Positions 54,466-64,000 of a stretch of DNA of 64,000 nt are shown here, one piece after another. The position numbers were made by a program, and so were the translations under genes. A model generated the notes under the pieces. That model saw nothing but the letters and a program-made list of their open reading frames with translations, did not search any database and was not told the DNA's origin. Numbering within the stretch: the stretch's first letter is position 1; every line of letters begins with the position of its first letter. Origin of the DNA: Blastobasis lacticolella (lineage: Eukaryota > Arthropoda > Insecta > Lepidoptera > Blastobasidae); assembly GCA_905147135.1 (NCBI GenBank), contig LR990056.1:9744001-9808000 (forward strand). The letters are read 5' to 3'.

Positions 54466-54469
54466 AGTC

Positions 54470-54830
54470 CGTAGTATTATTGATGGCTTTCATACGAAAG
54501 AGAGAAAAAGAGATAATGAAACGAAAAATACGCGGCTATACGAAATATTATCAAGGAACGAAAGATCGTGATAAACAAATCACTGGTAGTCGTGGGACTA
54601 CTGGTAAACATAGACTCATGAGTAAAAGACTACTATTTCTCTTTAGAGACTAACACACGTCACGCACAATCGTACGTACTGCGTTCCAGTGTGCGAATCA
54701 CCTAAATAATAATGGACAATGACTAACAAAGACAGATTATCCAATTGATATTGCCATATCCACACTTTATAATTACTACCACTGTCAGTCGACTCGAACT
54801 TAGCGTGGTCCTACTATACTCATGTAAAAT
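54470..54830. repeat. Inverted partial copy of the TATAGTAGGACC TIR family
   Basis: Reverse complement of 30485-30835: GGTAGTCGTGGGACTACTGG, GCCATATCCACACTTTATAA and the terminus GAACTTAGCGTGGTCCTACT. The element's other end is not seen. Confidence 0.75.
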
Positions 54831-56880
54831 ATTATCAACTTTTTAAAAAACAAAATAGTGTTAGTTAAATAATATGCGTAGTTCTAAATTAGCCAGCTAA
54901 AGTTTACTCAATGACTTTAGCAGTGTGGTTTGACACCACAATAAATTAATTGCTTAGTTTTCTGCATATAAAATTAAATCAAACAATTAAAAACGGTGTG
55001 TATTTTTTTTTTTAGTTTTGTTTTACTGATACAATTATTTTTTTCTTTTGCATAACAATGGTGTACAACGGTGCGCTTCACCTTCAAGGTCAACTTTGCA
55101 ATGCAACGCTGGACTGGTAGCCTCAACTTGATTGTTTTAACGTGGGACGATGCTAGGAGAGCTTACCAAGTCGAAACTTACGGGACTTGGCAAAAAAATA
55201 AAGGCGAATTCATTAAGTGAACATATTGTTCTCTATTGATGTATTAGTGCTGAACTATTTATGAATAGAAATCATATTATGCAGCTTTATAAAATTTGAA
55301 CAAAAATCCTGAACAAAATATAAGAAACCTATACACCAACGGTATATAATAAGTTTTTTTGAAGGACTTTAATTTTATTCATTTTTACGCATTTTCGGAA
55401 ATTGACACTAAATTCGAGCATCGTTAAATTTTATAAAGGTTTATTACAAGTGAATAATAAAAAGGGGTCTGAACGATCTGTCCAGCATAACGTGTTCAAA
55501 AAGGGAAAGGTACGACCATGTCCCTTCGTGACTTTGCAGTGGTGTTGTGCGCTTTCATGCAGTAGTATCATGTAAGTATTTTTAATCTGTGATATTTAAA
55601 AAGTGTCGCATAGCTTAAGGGAAGAGGTCTGGGTTCTATTTTTAGTCCGAGCTATCTGAATATTTTTTCGATTCTTCTAGATTCCCATTGAGAAGATCAC
55701 CTACTTTTCGGCTTCCCGGTTTCCAAATTTCGAATATATATTATTTATTGTAGCTACTAGATGCCATTATTTGATTGTTAAAATTGACAAAAAACATCCT
55801 CCGTATGACAAAAAACCCAAACAATGTTGGTGAGCACTAAACCACACAAGGTATCCCCGAATTTACCATGTCGGGTGGTCAAGAAAATCAGGTTCAGAGT
55901 ACCAGGTCTCCTTGAAAGAAGCGAGGACTTTTTGACTGGTATTTTTGTAAAATCCTCGGGTAAGGTGTATACTAGAATAGTTTAAGAGCGATAATAAACC
56001 TTCACAGTGCAGCTCAGCAGTACACTGGGATTACTATTGAGTGTCTTATATTTTTTATTTTGTTAATTTTTCTAAATCAAATAATCTTTTACTTAATAAA
56101 TTGACATCATTAGGTCTCAGATAACTTTACCTATGTAATAGATATATTTTTTTTCTATCGTAGGCTTTTGAGTTGAGAATAATACGATTTATCGACGTAT
56201 TATAATATTACTAAAAAGTTATTGATAGGTTGTATACCATAATGTATTTTGAATAAGGAAAATGGAACGTATATATTTAATTAAAAATTCCTAATAGAGA
56301 AATTGAATAATTTAGCCATCGAAACAAAAACACTATGGCCTATTTCATCATTTTTATACTTATATTTGTGCAATTTTACATTATTTGTATTATTATTGGT
56401 TATCAGAAAATCTATTAATAAATTACAATGAAATTATGTTTCAATGAGCAGAAATAAGTGGGAAGAATAATAATCACTAGCTCATCCTAAAAACGAGTAG
56501 GTGTTCTCAGAGTTTAAAAGCTTCTTTGTTTACTAAGAAGTGGTTTAGTTCGGATCATAACTCCGACAGGACAGTTTCGTATAAATATATTGAGTCACAA
56601 AAATTTTGTTTACATGCTTTGTTTTATTGTTACAGGAGTAATTAAACTTTCCAGTTGTTGGAAGAATTTTATGGTTCTCGTGTAAGTACCATTAAACTCA
56701 GTGGGTGCACAATTATTTAATTAAATATCTGGGTCTTACCAGGACTGTAAAATAAACAGTAATCAGTTCAAAAAGCAGAGCCTTCGGGTAGAGACTTACT
56801 CCATAAGCTTCGGTTTTAACTTAGATACATACACATAAAATATTTACTTCATCAAACAAAAATAATACATTGACGTTTAA
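54831..56880. other. AT-rich stretch upstream of the phosphatase relic
   Basis: No ORF or named repeat recognised. Could hold the 5' flank of the phosphatase copy. Nothing here is firm. Confidence 0.35.
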
Positions 56881-56883
56881 ATC

Positions 56884-57720
56884 ATGAGAACCACGTTTGA
56901 GGACATTCATGCAATCGATTTCTTGGTATTCATAGACAAACCAGACGCTTTTAATCACGTCGCTCAAGAATATCACCAGATGTTTTTCGTTGATAAGTCA
57001 TGTTCGCTGTTGTGCTAAAACTTATGAATAATACCAGATGACCAGCTTTATCAAGGGTTATGAAAGTTTCGAAGGCCAGCGCAAATATATCTGCGTAAGA
57101 CATCCGAATTAGAACAACTCTTCAAAACTTTTGAGAATGATCTGGTGTAAAAAAGTTCGGAGTGTTGCGATGACATCTGACCCTCATGAAAAAGCAAACG
57201 ATGAATACTGGTATGCAAGTGAAGGAGGTATAGTAGAGTGTGAAGAATTTACAGTAAAGACTCTAAAATTAGTGTTGAACCAAATTTTATTTTAACTCTT
57301 TTGGCTTTGACTGACCGCACTGGCCAAGAACGCCAGATATTACATGACAGATACACCGCAGAGAATTAAGAGACCCAAATGATTTTTTAGATTATGTAAC
57401 CCGCCTGAATGAAATTCATTTTAGTTTTAAAAATAAAACTACCTAGCGCTAAACTTGGACCCATACTTGTTCACTGTCAAGATGGAGTAAGTAGTTCGAC
57501 AGTGTACTGTATCCTAAACGGGGCTAGTGTCAGTGGACAACACTTGTATTCAAAAGATACAACAGCAAAAGTATAGTCATCTAAATTGCTTAGAGGACAA
57601 TACTTTCCATATTTATGTTCATGAAGAAATGGGTATGAGGTGTACCTACTCGATAATTTTTTATTTCATAAAATCTTGAGATGGTTCAGCTTAGCGAAAG
57701 AATGTATAGTAAAAATTAGA
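56884..57720 (+). pseudogene. Protein tyrosine phosphatase (single domain), broken copy
   Basis: Phosphatases of this family remove phosphate from tyrosine using a cysteine in HCx5R. Pieces lie in order across frames: FEGQRKYICVRHP (about 57073), KKVRSVAMTSDPHEKAND (about 57155), GIVECEEFTVKTLK (about 57225), DFLDYVTRLNEIHFSF (about 57385), then GPILVHCQDGVSSSTVYC (about 57455). The Cys is present but the Arg of the P-loop reads Ser and the WPD loop is not visible. A stop follows residue ~48, and several shifts occur. Short single-domain layout recalls wasp bracovirus phosphatases, but a host PTP copy is equally possible without a search. Confidence 0.6.
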
Positions 57721-57902
57721 GTTTAGTAATTATTAATTTTAAACAATATATATCATGTCACATGAGTGTCTTGTATGATTTAATTGGAACCTGAGAGGTG
57801 CGGATCTAAGGAACATCAACAAAACTTGAGTCCCTAATAAGCCAAAGTTCCTAGCAAAAGATGTTAGTGATTTAATGTTGCCATGAAATTGTGTTTATTT
57901 AA

Positions 57903-58112
57903 AACTAGTGGACCCGGCGCGACTTCGTACGCGTACACCTATTTTACCCTTACCTACCCTTTTTTTTGTTACTTAAAAACCTTCCTCTTGAATCACTCTA
58001 TCTATTAAAAAAACCGCATCAAAATCCGTTGCGTAGTTTCAAAGATTTAAGCATACAAAGGGACATAGGGACAGAGAAAGCGACTTTGTTTTATACTATG
58101 TAGTGAAGATGA
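57903..58112. repeat. Lepidopteran interspersed repeat (ACTAGTGGACCCGGCG type)
   Basis: Starts ACTAGTGGACCCGGCGCGAC, contains ATCAAAATCCGTTGCGTAGT and ends near CATAGGGACAGAGAAAGCGA, a design very common in moth genomes. No ORF. Confidence 0.6.
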
Positions 58113-58694
58113 TCTCTGTGCGCATTAAGTTTGAATATATTTTAAAATTATGGTGTAAGTTATAAGAAAGATAATATTTTTTATTAAAAATAACATTTAA
58201 TTAATTCCATATGGCACTTTTACACTATCTAGACACATTTACTTTATTATTTGAATTTATTACTGTATTATATTTATTTATATTAGTCATGGGAATGCTT
58301 TTACAAGGCCTTAAATAGCTACAAACAATGTAATCAATATGTAAAAGGTAAATAGTGGGCGATTATAATGCGCTATATTATGCTAAAATAAAAGCTTACT
58401 GGTTCTGGAAAACCCAACCACCACATGAACACAATTAATAGTTCAATGCCCTTGACACTACTTATTTGGAGTTCCCGTAGGATAATAATATACTACATTT
58501 CGCGCTCTAGATATTAATATTTTAGTGTTACATCGGACTTACTTCTATACGGTACCGTGTAACTTTCGAGCTATTACTTTTTTGAAACAATGGAATCTCT
58601 CGTCATTACTGAAGTTTTTGGTGCTATACACCGCCAAGGGGAAAACATGTTTTACGATTGCTGCTCAGAGCTGGATGGTGGTTAGACCAAACAA

Positions 58695-59087
58695 ATGAAA
58701 TTCTGCTGCAAGAGACTTATGGAGACTGCCAGGATCTATGTGAGCAATTATGAATGGTACTACATGCTATCTTCAGTTCACAAAATTTTGATTCATGGAG
58801 AAAGTGTCATAAAGCATTTCGCAGTACTTCCTATTGGTCAACTTTCGGAAGATTCACAAGAATCTCGCAATAAGGATTATAAAAAAATTCGTCTACATCA
58901 TACTAGAATATGCTCAAGATCCGCTACAAACGAGGATGTATTTCATATTCTTCATTATACTTCAGATCCTTACATAACCAGCATTAGAAAATCGTATACT
59001 AAAAACGTGAAGGAACTTGATGAAGACACCATAGATCTTTTGAAAGTGAACGAATTAATTTTAGATCCCGAAGTTCATCAAATATAA
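58695..59087 (+). CDS. Unrecognised 130-codon ORF, possible transposon-protein C-terminus
   Basis: Reads YEWYYMLSSVHKILIHGESV, then AVLPIGQLSEDSQESRNKDY, then HTRICSRSATNEDVFHIL and SDPYITSIRK. This block pattern (VHKxLIHG, LPIGxLSE.. ESRNK) recurs from memory in many uncharacterised, repetitive insect proteins, probably mobile-element encoded. Upstream in the same region 58590-58676 is open but ends in a stop, so the ORF is likely the C-terminal exon or a truncated copy. No function is assigned. Confidence 0.45.
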   Translation: MKFCCKRLMETARIYVSNYEWYYMLSSVHKILIHGESVIKHFAVLPIGQLSEDSQESRNKDYKKIRLHHTRICSRSATNEDVFHILHYTSDPYITSIRKSYTKNVKELDEDTIDLLKVNELILDPEVHQI

Positions 59088-59189
59088 ATAACATAACATT
59101 TAGTAAACATTACAATTAATTAATTAATCTGTGTTCGATTTTAATAACATTTTAAAATTTTGTATTATTTAAATTGATTTGTATTTTAA

Positions 59190-59492
59190 TGAAATAGGTC
59201 ACAGGTCACAGTCGAAGGATTGAAAAAAGACGAAAATAAATTAACTTAATTTATTTATTAAAAATTACAGATTAAAAGTACGTCTCAGTTAGCCGATGTT
59301 AGGTCTAAAAGTGATTTTACATATTCGCAAAAATACCGATGCGGGGCGAGCGGAAATGTGTTGCAATGAGGTAAAACGCTGCGTCGGTGCCTCGTGCCGG
59401 TTGGACTTTGCTTGCACATATCGGTGGCGTGATCGATGTCGTCAAGTAGGTTTCAGTGGTCAGCGGTTCTAAGGGTAGGTACGGATGTAACA
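59190..59492 (-). repeat. Probable 3' LTR of the errantivirus-like element
   Basis: On the minus strand a polypurine tract GGGGGGAGG (59501-59493) precedes TGTTACATCCGTACC at 59492, the expected PPT-LTR junction. A TAATAAATAAA polyadenylation-like signal lies near 59250. The 3' end of the LTR is not defined; 59190 is a guess. Confidence 0.55.
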
Positions 59493-59506
59493 CCTCCCCC
59501 CGAAGT

Positions 59507-60511
59507 TCAGCAGCTATTTGAAGTCGACGGCGAAAATGCTGCTGAGACGAAGTTAACATTCGTGTCCTTCATCTGATCTGATCTAAAACTTCTCTTAGGT
59601 TTCTCCGGAACTTCCGTATAAGTGGGATGTGAGACTTTTATTTCATGTTGTAGTTTCGAGCGTCGTTTTCTTATAACTCGAATGTAAGTTAAAATAGTGG
59701 CTATAACGAATGTACTGAAGAATATAGTATAGAGTGGTATCGTAGTGTGATAGATACTTGTCCCGGTGATGTGACTAATCGTTGCAGGCTGCTGTGCTAG
59801 GACTCGGGCGCTGCTGGCATAGAGATTTTCAAGATGAATCGATTTCAGCGTTAACACAGGTTTTTCTGGCTGTAGCTTCTCGTCTAAGTCTGGAAGAAGG
59901 TCCATAATTTTTATTACATGTCCATTGATAACGTCATAGGTATTAGTGACAGTGATTTCAGGCGTCCTGATTATGCAACCTTGTGGTAGTGTAACGAGAT
60001 AGCTTCCCTGCAGGATTCGATATTCTTCCTTTTCACATGAGAGTTGGATCCTTGTTGGCTTCGGGAACGACATAGTATAATGTTGGTCATCTAATTGTTC
60101 TATAGATTCCTTGGTGAGTATAATACGGGTTAGCAAGCACGGTGAACTTCGTTGTTGAATCGTAATGAGACTTTCCACGCAGTCCGGTTGTTCTTGATTG
60201 CTGTAGGTAACTCCCTTTTCACAGACGTACCAGTTATTAATCTTTGGATATTCAGCCCTAAAGTACATGGAATCATTCTTTCGAATTGCTACATAAGGAA
60301 GGACAGGAATCAGAGAAAGGTTTTGTCTATTAGGGATAATGGATAACTTACAAAAATTATAGATATCGGGAAAGGCTATCGGCACTTTATACACTATAGC
60401 TATCTTACTATCTATGTAATATGAGCCTAACTTTATTATCTCATAGTAGTCTCTCAAGTCAATATTTATTAATTGCGAGTCCGAATATAATAATTTTAAC
60501 TTCTTTAACAT
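59507..60511 (-). pseudogene. env, membrane-anchored C-terminal part (broken)
   Basis: 334 codons of an envelope-like protein of the baculovirus-F/errantivirus type. There are cysteines in the ectodomain and a hydrophobic membrane segment near residues 262-280 (PLYTIFFSTFVIATILTYI) followed by basic residues and a short tail. The upstream env half is separated by a SINE insertion (60616-60853) and a microsatellite. I describe it only as a relic; no function is inferred for this copy. Confidence 0.8.
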
Positions 60512-60615
60512 GAATTTAAGAGAATAAGAACTAAGAATTGTATGAGAGAAACCAGAGCTTTTATAAAAGCTAGGGTGGTTTCTATAGTTAATAATTCTTC
60601 ACTTAAGTTATCTAT

Positions 60616-60853
60616 CATCATCACAGCCCATAACAGTCCACTGCAGGACTTCGGGCCTCTCCCACGAAAGGGGAGGTCATTGCCATAATTTCCACGCTTG
60701 GCAGGCGGGTTGGAGATCGCGGTGCAGTTGATGTAAATCTACCCAGAAAGATGCTGCTGCCCACCTTTCGGATTTGTCCCTTAGTCGCCTCTTACGACAC
60801 CCACGGGAAGAGATGGGGTGGTGCTATTCTTTGAGGTGGCGGCACCACACACC
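60616..60853 (-). repeat. SINE (RTE-tailed type), complete, inserted in env
   Basis: 238 bp, flanked by an 11-base direct repeat AAGTTATCTAT (60605-60615 and 60854-60864), which proves insertion. On the minus strand it starts GGTGTGTGGTGCCGCCACC, contains GTGGGTGTCGTAAGAGGCGA and ends ACTGTTATGGGCTGTGATGATG. It is the best complete copy of the family split at 24145/28624. Confidence 0.92.
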
Positions 60854-61083
60854 AAGTTATCTATGTTATCGCTTAATATACTAAGAAACTGCAATAAATG
60901 TCCATATCTGATTATATCTGCTTCTCTAGTGTTATCTTCAGCGATTAAACTGGTCAAAATGCTTTCAATTTTGTTATGATTGTAAACTATATCATCTAAT
61001 AACTTACTATGACGGGCGATCCAGTCTTTAGTTAAACTAATGTGGTTATTAATTTCAGATTGTATTATTTGGCTAATAAAATA

Positions 61084-61116
61084 TTATTATTATTATTATA
61101 TTATTATTGTAATCGA
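61084..61116. repeat. (ATT)n microsatellite inside env
   Basis: ATTATTATTATTATATTATTATTG; in the env frame on the minus strand this gives consecutive stop codons (TAA repeats), so it breaks env by itself. Confidence 0.85.
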
Positions 61117-61440
61117 TTTTGGTTTCCTTCAAGAACTTTTATCGCGTTATCATATCGAATCGCGTCTGTATAATCCAAATTACCTGAAATACTTTTAATA
61201 ACTGAACCGAGACCATCAATTAATCCTCTCTTTATTATTTGTGGTTTAAAAGTACTTAATTGTTCTGAAATCTTTTGAAGCTTTGATTCTAAATGTGTCA
61301 TATGGGGCTCATAAAGGGAAAGTGTTTCATTATTTAATCTAGGTCTAAAATGTCAATGTATTGTATAAATGAGTGATAGTGGGAAATCACGCGGGAGTCT
61401 CCTAGCTTGAACGGAATCAACCCAGGTCCATCATCCAGTT
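61104..61440 (-). pseudogene. env, N-terminal part with cleavage-like site (broken)
   Basis: Begins after the pol stop. About 61225-61232 the frame reads IIKRGLIDGLG, a basic cleavage-like site followed by the hydrophobic segment typical of F-like envelopes. A frameshift near 61340 separates this from the preceding leader, and a (TAA)n run from 61104 terminates it. Recognised by pattern only. Confidence 0.75.
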
Positions 61441-61442
61441 TG

Positions 61443-62093
61443 TCAAGTGATATGTCCAGCGCCATCGTCCCGTGAAGTAGAAGCGTCAATAGTTGTAGTG
61501 TCCTGTAACAAGGTTGAGGTTTTAAGGCCTCGCTTAAGGCGAGATTTGGCTACTGGGTTCCGCTTTTTCTTAGTATAGATATGTATCGGCAGGTCGGCTA
61601 ATACAATATCCTGGGTAAACCTAGGCGCGAGCTTTTGACGGCTAGCCTTCGGGTTACGAATGAACACCTGCTGGTCGGGCTCATATTCCCTTTCGGGTTC
61701 TCGATCCTTATTTCGGTTTTCAGTTAGCTGAGTCCTCTGATGGAGGGAGGTCTCATTAAGAATGTTATAGACCTCAGTCAAGCGTTTCCTATGGTCCTGT
61801 ACGTACTGTTGGAGTAAATGCTCCGAGAGGTCGATGTCAAGGGGGTCTCTCGGATCGAAGTGACCTACGATTATCTCTATAGGACGACATTTTGTGAAAC
61901 TGTGGATCAAATTATTATAACCTAAAACAGCGTAAGGTACTAGGTTAACTGCAGGTTCACTTCGACGTTCTAACTTTAGAATACGTAAGTGTTCCAAAAG
62001 GGTAGCGTGAAATCTCTCCACCATACCATTATCGTGGGGGGAGTGAGCGAGAATTTTATGATGTTGAATCTTATGGACTCGGACGAATTCCAT
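61443..62093 (-). pseudogene. pol, integrase C-terminal part
   Basis: 216 codons. SPHDNGMVERFHATLLEHLR carries the catalytic glutamate of the integrase DDE core, and LGYNNLIHSFTKCRPIEI follows. The stop at 62100-62102 (in frame) separates it from the preceding core with TIVTDQGPEFTN. Ends TGA at 61443. Confidence 0.82.
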
Positions 62094-62366
62094 ATAGACT
62101 TAATTTGTAAATTCAGGACCCTGATCCGTGACAATCGTTATAGGGACACCGTGATGGGAAAACAGCTTTAACAGGGACTGTACAACGCTTATGGCTGTAG
62201 CATCGCGGAGGTGGTAGGCTTGCGCGTATTTAGAAAATGCGTCGATAAAAGTGAGATATTTTTCATTTTCGATGGTGAGGAGATCAAGATGAACTATCTC
62301 GAATGGTTTCGTAGGTGGTGGAACTATGCAAAATCGCTGCCTAATGGGGTTGCGGTCGTACTTCGC

Positions 62367-64000
62367 TTAACCGCAAATACTGCATTCGTTTATATACTTC
62401 GCGATTTGATCTTTCATTTTCGGAAAGTAGTATTTTTTTGACAATGCAAGATGACACTCGTTAATGCCTCTGTGGTTCGTTTTACCCTCATGGTAGGCTT
62501 TAATTATCTCCTGCTGGCGTAAATAATCCTTCACGTTTTCTATCTCTACTTTAGTTAAGACGAGATGCATAGCGGAATTTTTGAAGTGTTTTTGAATTAC
62601 CGGAATGATTTGATACATAGCCAATTGGGGATAAATAATTATTCCTGTCTTTACTTTGGGATTGACGTATTCTTTTACTGAGTTAATTACGTCATTTTCA
62701 AGATTAGATTCCGAGATTTGAATAGTGGTACGAGTGTGTGATTCAAAAGGCTTACTAACAACTCGTTTCTTTTTTATATCGCCGACAACTGTGAAGCAGA
62801 TCTGGCGGCTGAATCGGTTTAAAGGTTCATCTGTTAACGGGATTTCTAAAATTGGATTTTCTTCACTAGTGTGGACGGTCTCCGTAGACGAACCAGGCGC
62901 TGAAGGCGCTTCTGAGTGGCTGACAGCTAAAGATGAAGTCTCCTCGTTATTTATCTCTATTGGCGAGAGGGCGTCCGCGTTGACATTGTACTTGCCCGCT
63001 TTATAAAGGACAGTGAAGTTGTACTCACTTAACTTGAGTCTCCAACGCGTTAAGCGCGAGTTAGGCTCCTTAAGACTCATCATCCATTTAAGCGGTTTAT
63101 GGTCTGTAACTACCACAAACTTTCGTCCAAATAAGTAAGGGCGGAAGTACTTGCAAGCGAAAACTATAGCTAAAAGTTCTTTCTCTATGGTACTATAGTT
63201 TATCTCACTAGTGTTAAGAGTACGAGATGCATAAGCTATCAGTTTATCCGAGCCTATGGGGCCTTGAGAGAGAACGGCGCCTATAGCTAACTTCGAGGCG
63301 TCGGTCGTTAGTATAAACTCTTTCAAAAAGTCCGGGTACTGTAAAATCGGATCATTGGTTAGAAGTTTCTTGCAATGTTCGAAGCAGTTAATGTACTCTG
63401 GATTATGAATATATATTTTAGATCCCTTTTTAAGGCATTGAGTCATGGGTTTCGTCACCATAGCGAAATTCGGGATAAACTTCCTATAATAACCTAAGAG
63501 CCCTAAGAAACGCTTTATCTCCGTAGATGTTTTAGGCAAAGGGAATTTTTGGATCGCGACGACGTTATCGGGATTTGGCTTAATGCCATCTTTGGTGATA
63601 ACGTGGCCTAAGTAGGCGGTTTCTAACTTCAAAAATTCAGATTTATCCATTTGAATATTGAAGTTAGATTCCCTAAGTCTGTCGAACACTTTCTGTAGAT
63701 TATTCATATGCTCTTGTAAGGAGGTACTGAATTTAATTATATCGTCAAGATATACCAAGTAGATCTGATTTTGTAGACCTCTGAGGACATGGTCCATAAC
63801 CCGTTGGAAAGTAGATGGGGAGTTCTTTAGCCCCATGGGCATACGTAAAAATTCGTAGTGACCGTGTTCTACGTTGAAGGCTGTTTTGGGTATATCTTGG
63901 GGGTCCATTTCTACTTGGTAAAACCCACTTGCCAGATCTAAGGTGGTGAAATACTGGCAGTTACCGCGTTTATCTAGGACGTCTGCAATGTTTGGAATAG
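62367..64000 (-). pseudogene. pol, reverse transcriptase, RNase H and integrase start
   Basis: Open from the right edge to a stop at 62367-62369; the first Met in the window at 63908 is internal. RT: MPMGLKNSPSTFQRVMD, then VYLDDIIKFS with the YLDD catalytic pair. RNase H: LTTDASKLAIGAVLSQ, IEKELLAIVFACKYF. Integrase zinc-finger end: HLALSKKYYFPK, YINECSICG. The same frame continues after the stop (AKYDRNPIRQ, FIDAFSKYAQAYHL), so a single nonsense change, not a shift, interrupts it. Confidence 0.85.

Larger units (their letters stand above)
59190..64000 (-). mobile_element. Errantivirus-like Ty3/gypsy element with env, cut by right edge
   Basis: Minus-strand order from the right edge: RT, RNase H and integrase (pol), then env, PPT and probable LTR; gag and the 5' LTR are outside the window. 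Gypsy-type RT with YLDD and an env of the baculovirus-F kind define the group. Two stops break pol and four kinds of damage break env (frameshift, ATT expansion, SINE insertion, shift of start region). The element is therefore defective. Confidence 0.88.

Overview
This window looks like nuclear DNA of a lepidopteran insect. It is AT-rich and intron-rich. Its backbone is one long minus-strand type I fatty acid synthase (FAS)-like gene. The rest is mostly transposable-element debris typical of moths and butterflies: RTE-type LINEs ending in (ATG)n/(GAT)n, CR1-like and Jockey-like LINEs, mariner elements, MITEs, tRNA-derived SINEs and Ty3/gypsy elements. The lineage call is inference from repeat types and gene structure; no species is claimed.

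Layout. 1-3460: a minus-strand CR1-like LINE with an esterase-domain ORF1, cut by the left edge. 4.1-4.5 kb: a tandem repeat. 4509-38508: 33 exons of the FAS-like gene on the minus strand, start codon at 38508, reading KS - AT - DH - linker/ER - KR towards the left. No ACP or thioesterase exon was found in the window. Exons sum to about 5.8 kb (roughly 1,920 codons), which fits a FAS lacking only ACP-TE. Its introns hold a second CR1-like LINE (6.0-7.85 kb), a TIR element with ~300-bp arms (10.26-11.38 kb), a degraded RTE LINE (12.9-15.34 kb), a 251-bp MITE, an RT fragment (19.8-20.8 kb), a mariner remnant (21.2-21.96 kb), an apparently intact Jockey-type LINE nested in a SINE (24.29-28.61 kb), a TIR element (30.48-31.31 kb) and RTE tails.

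38.5-59.1 kb has no recognised functional host gene. It holds a foldback region, a mariner element broken by a 2.4-kb TIR insertion and a tRNA-Gly-derived SINE, a CR1-like 3' end, a decayed gypsy fragment, simple repeats, a broken protein tyrosine phosphatase copy (56.9-57.7 kb) and an unrecognised 130-codon ORF (58.7-59.1 kb). 59.2-64.0 kb is the 3' half of an errantivirus-like gypsy element on the minus strand (pol, env, probable 3' LTR). It is disabled by two stops in pol, and in env by a frameshift, an ATT-repeat expansion and a SINE insertion.

The most unusual object is the FAS-like gene. Frames and splice sites are kept over 33 exons, yet the KS histidines, the DH histidine and the KR cofactor loop and active-site segment are replaced or missing, while the AT serine/histidine and the ER nucleotide-binding motif are kept. 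One 1-base frameshift lies in the last exon seen. Either it is a catalytically reduced FAS paralogue under some constraint, or a pseudogene at an early stage.
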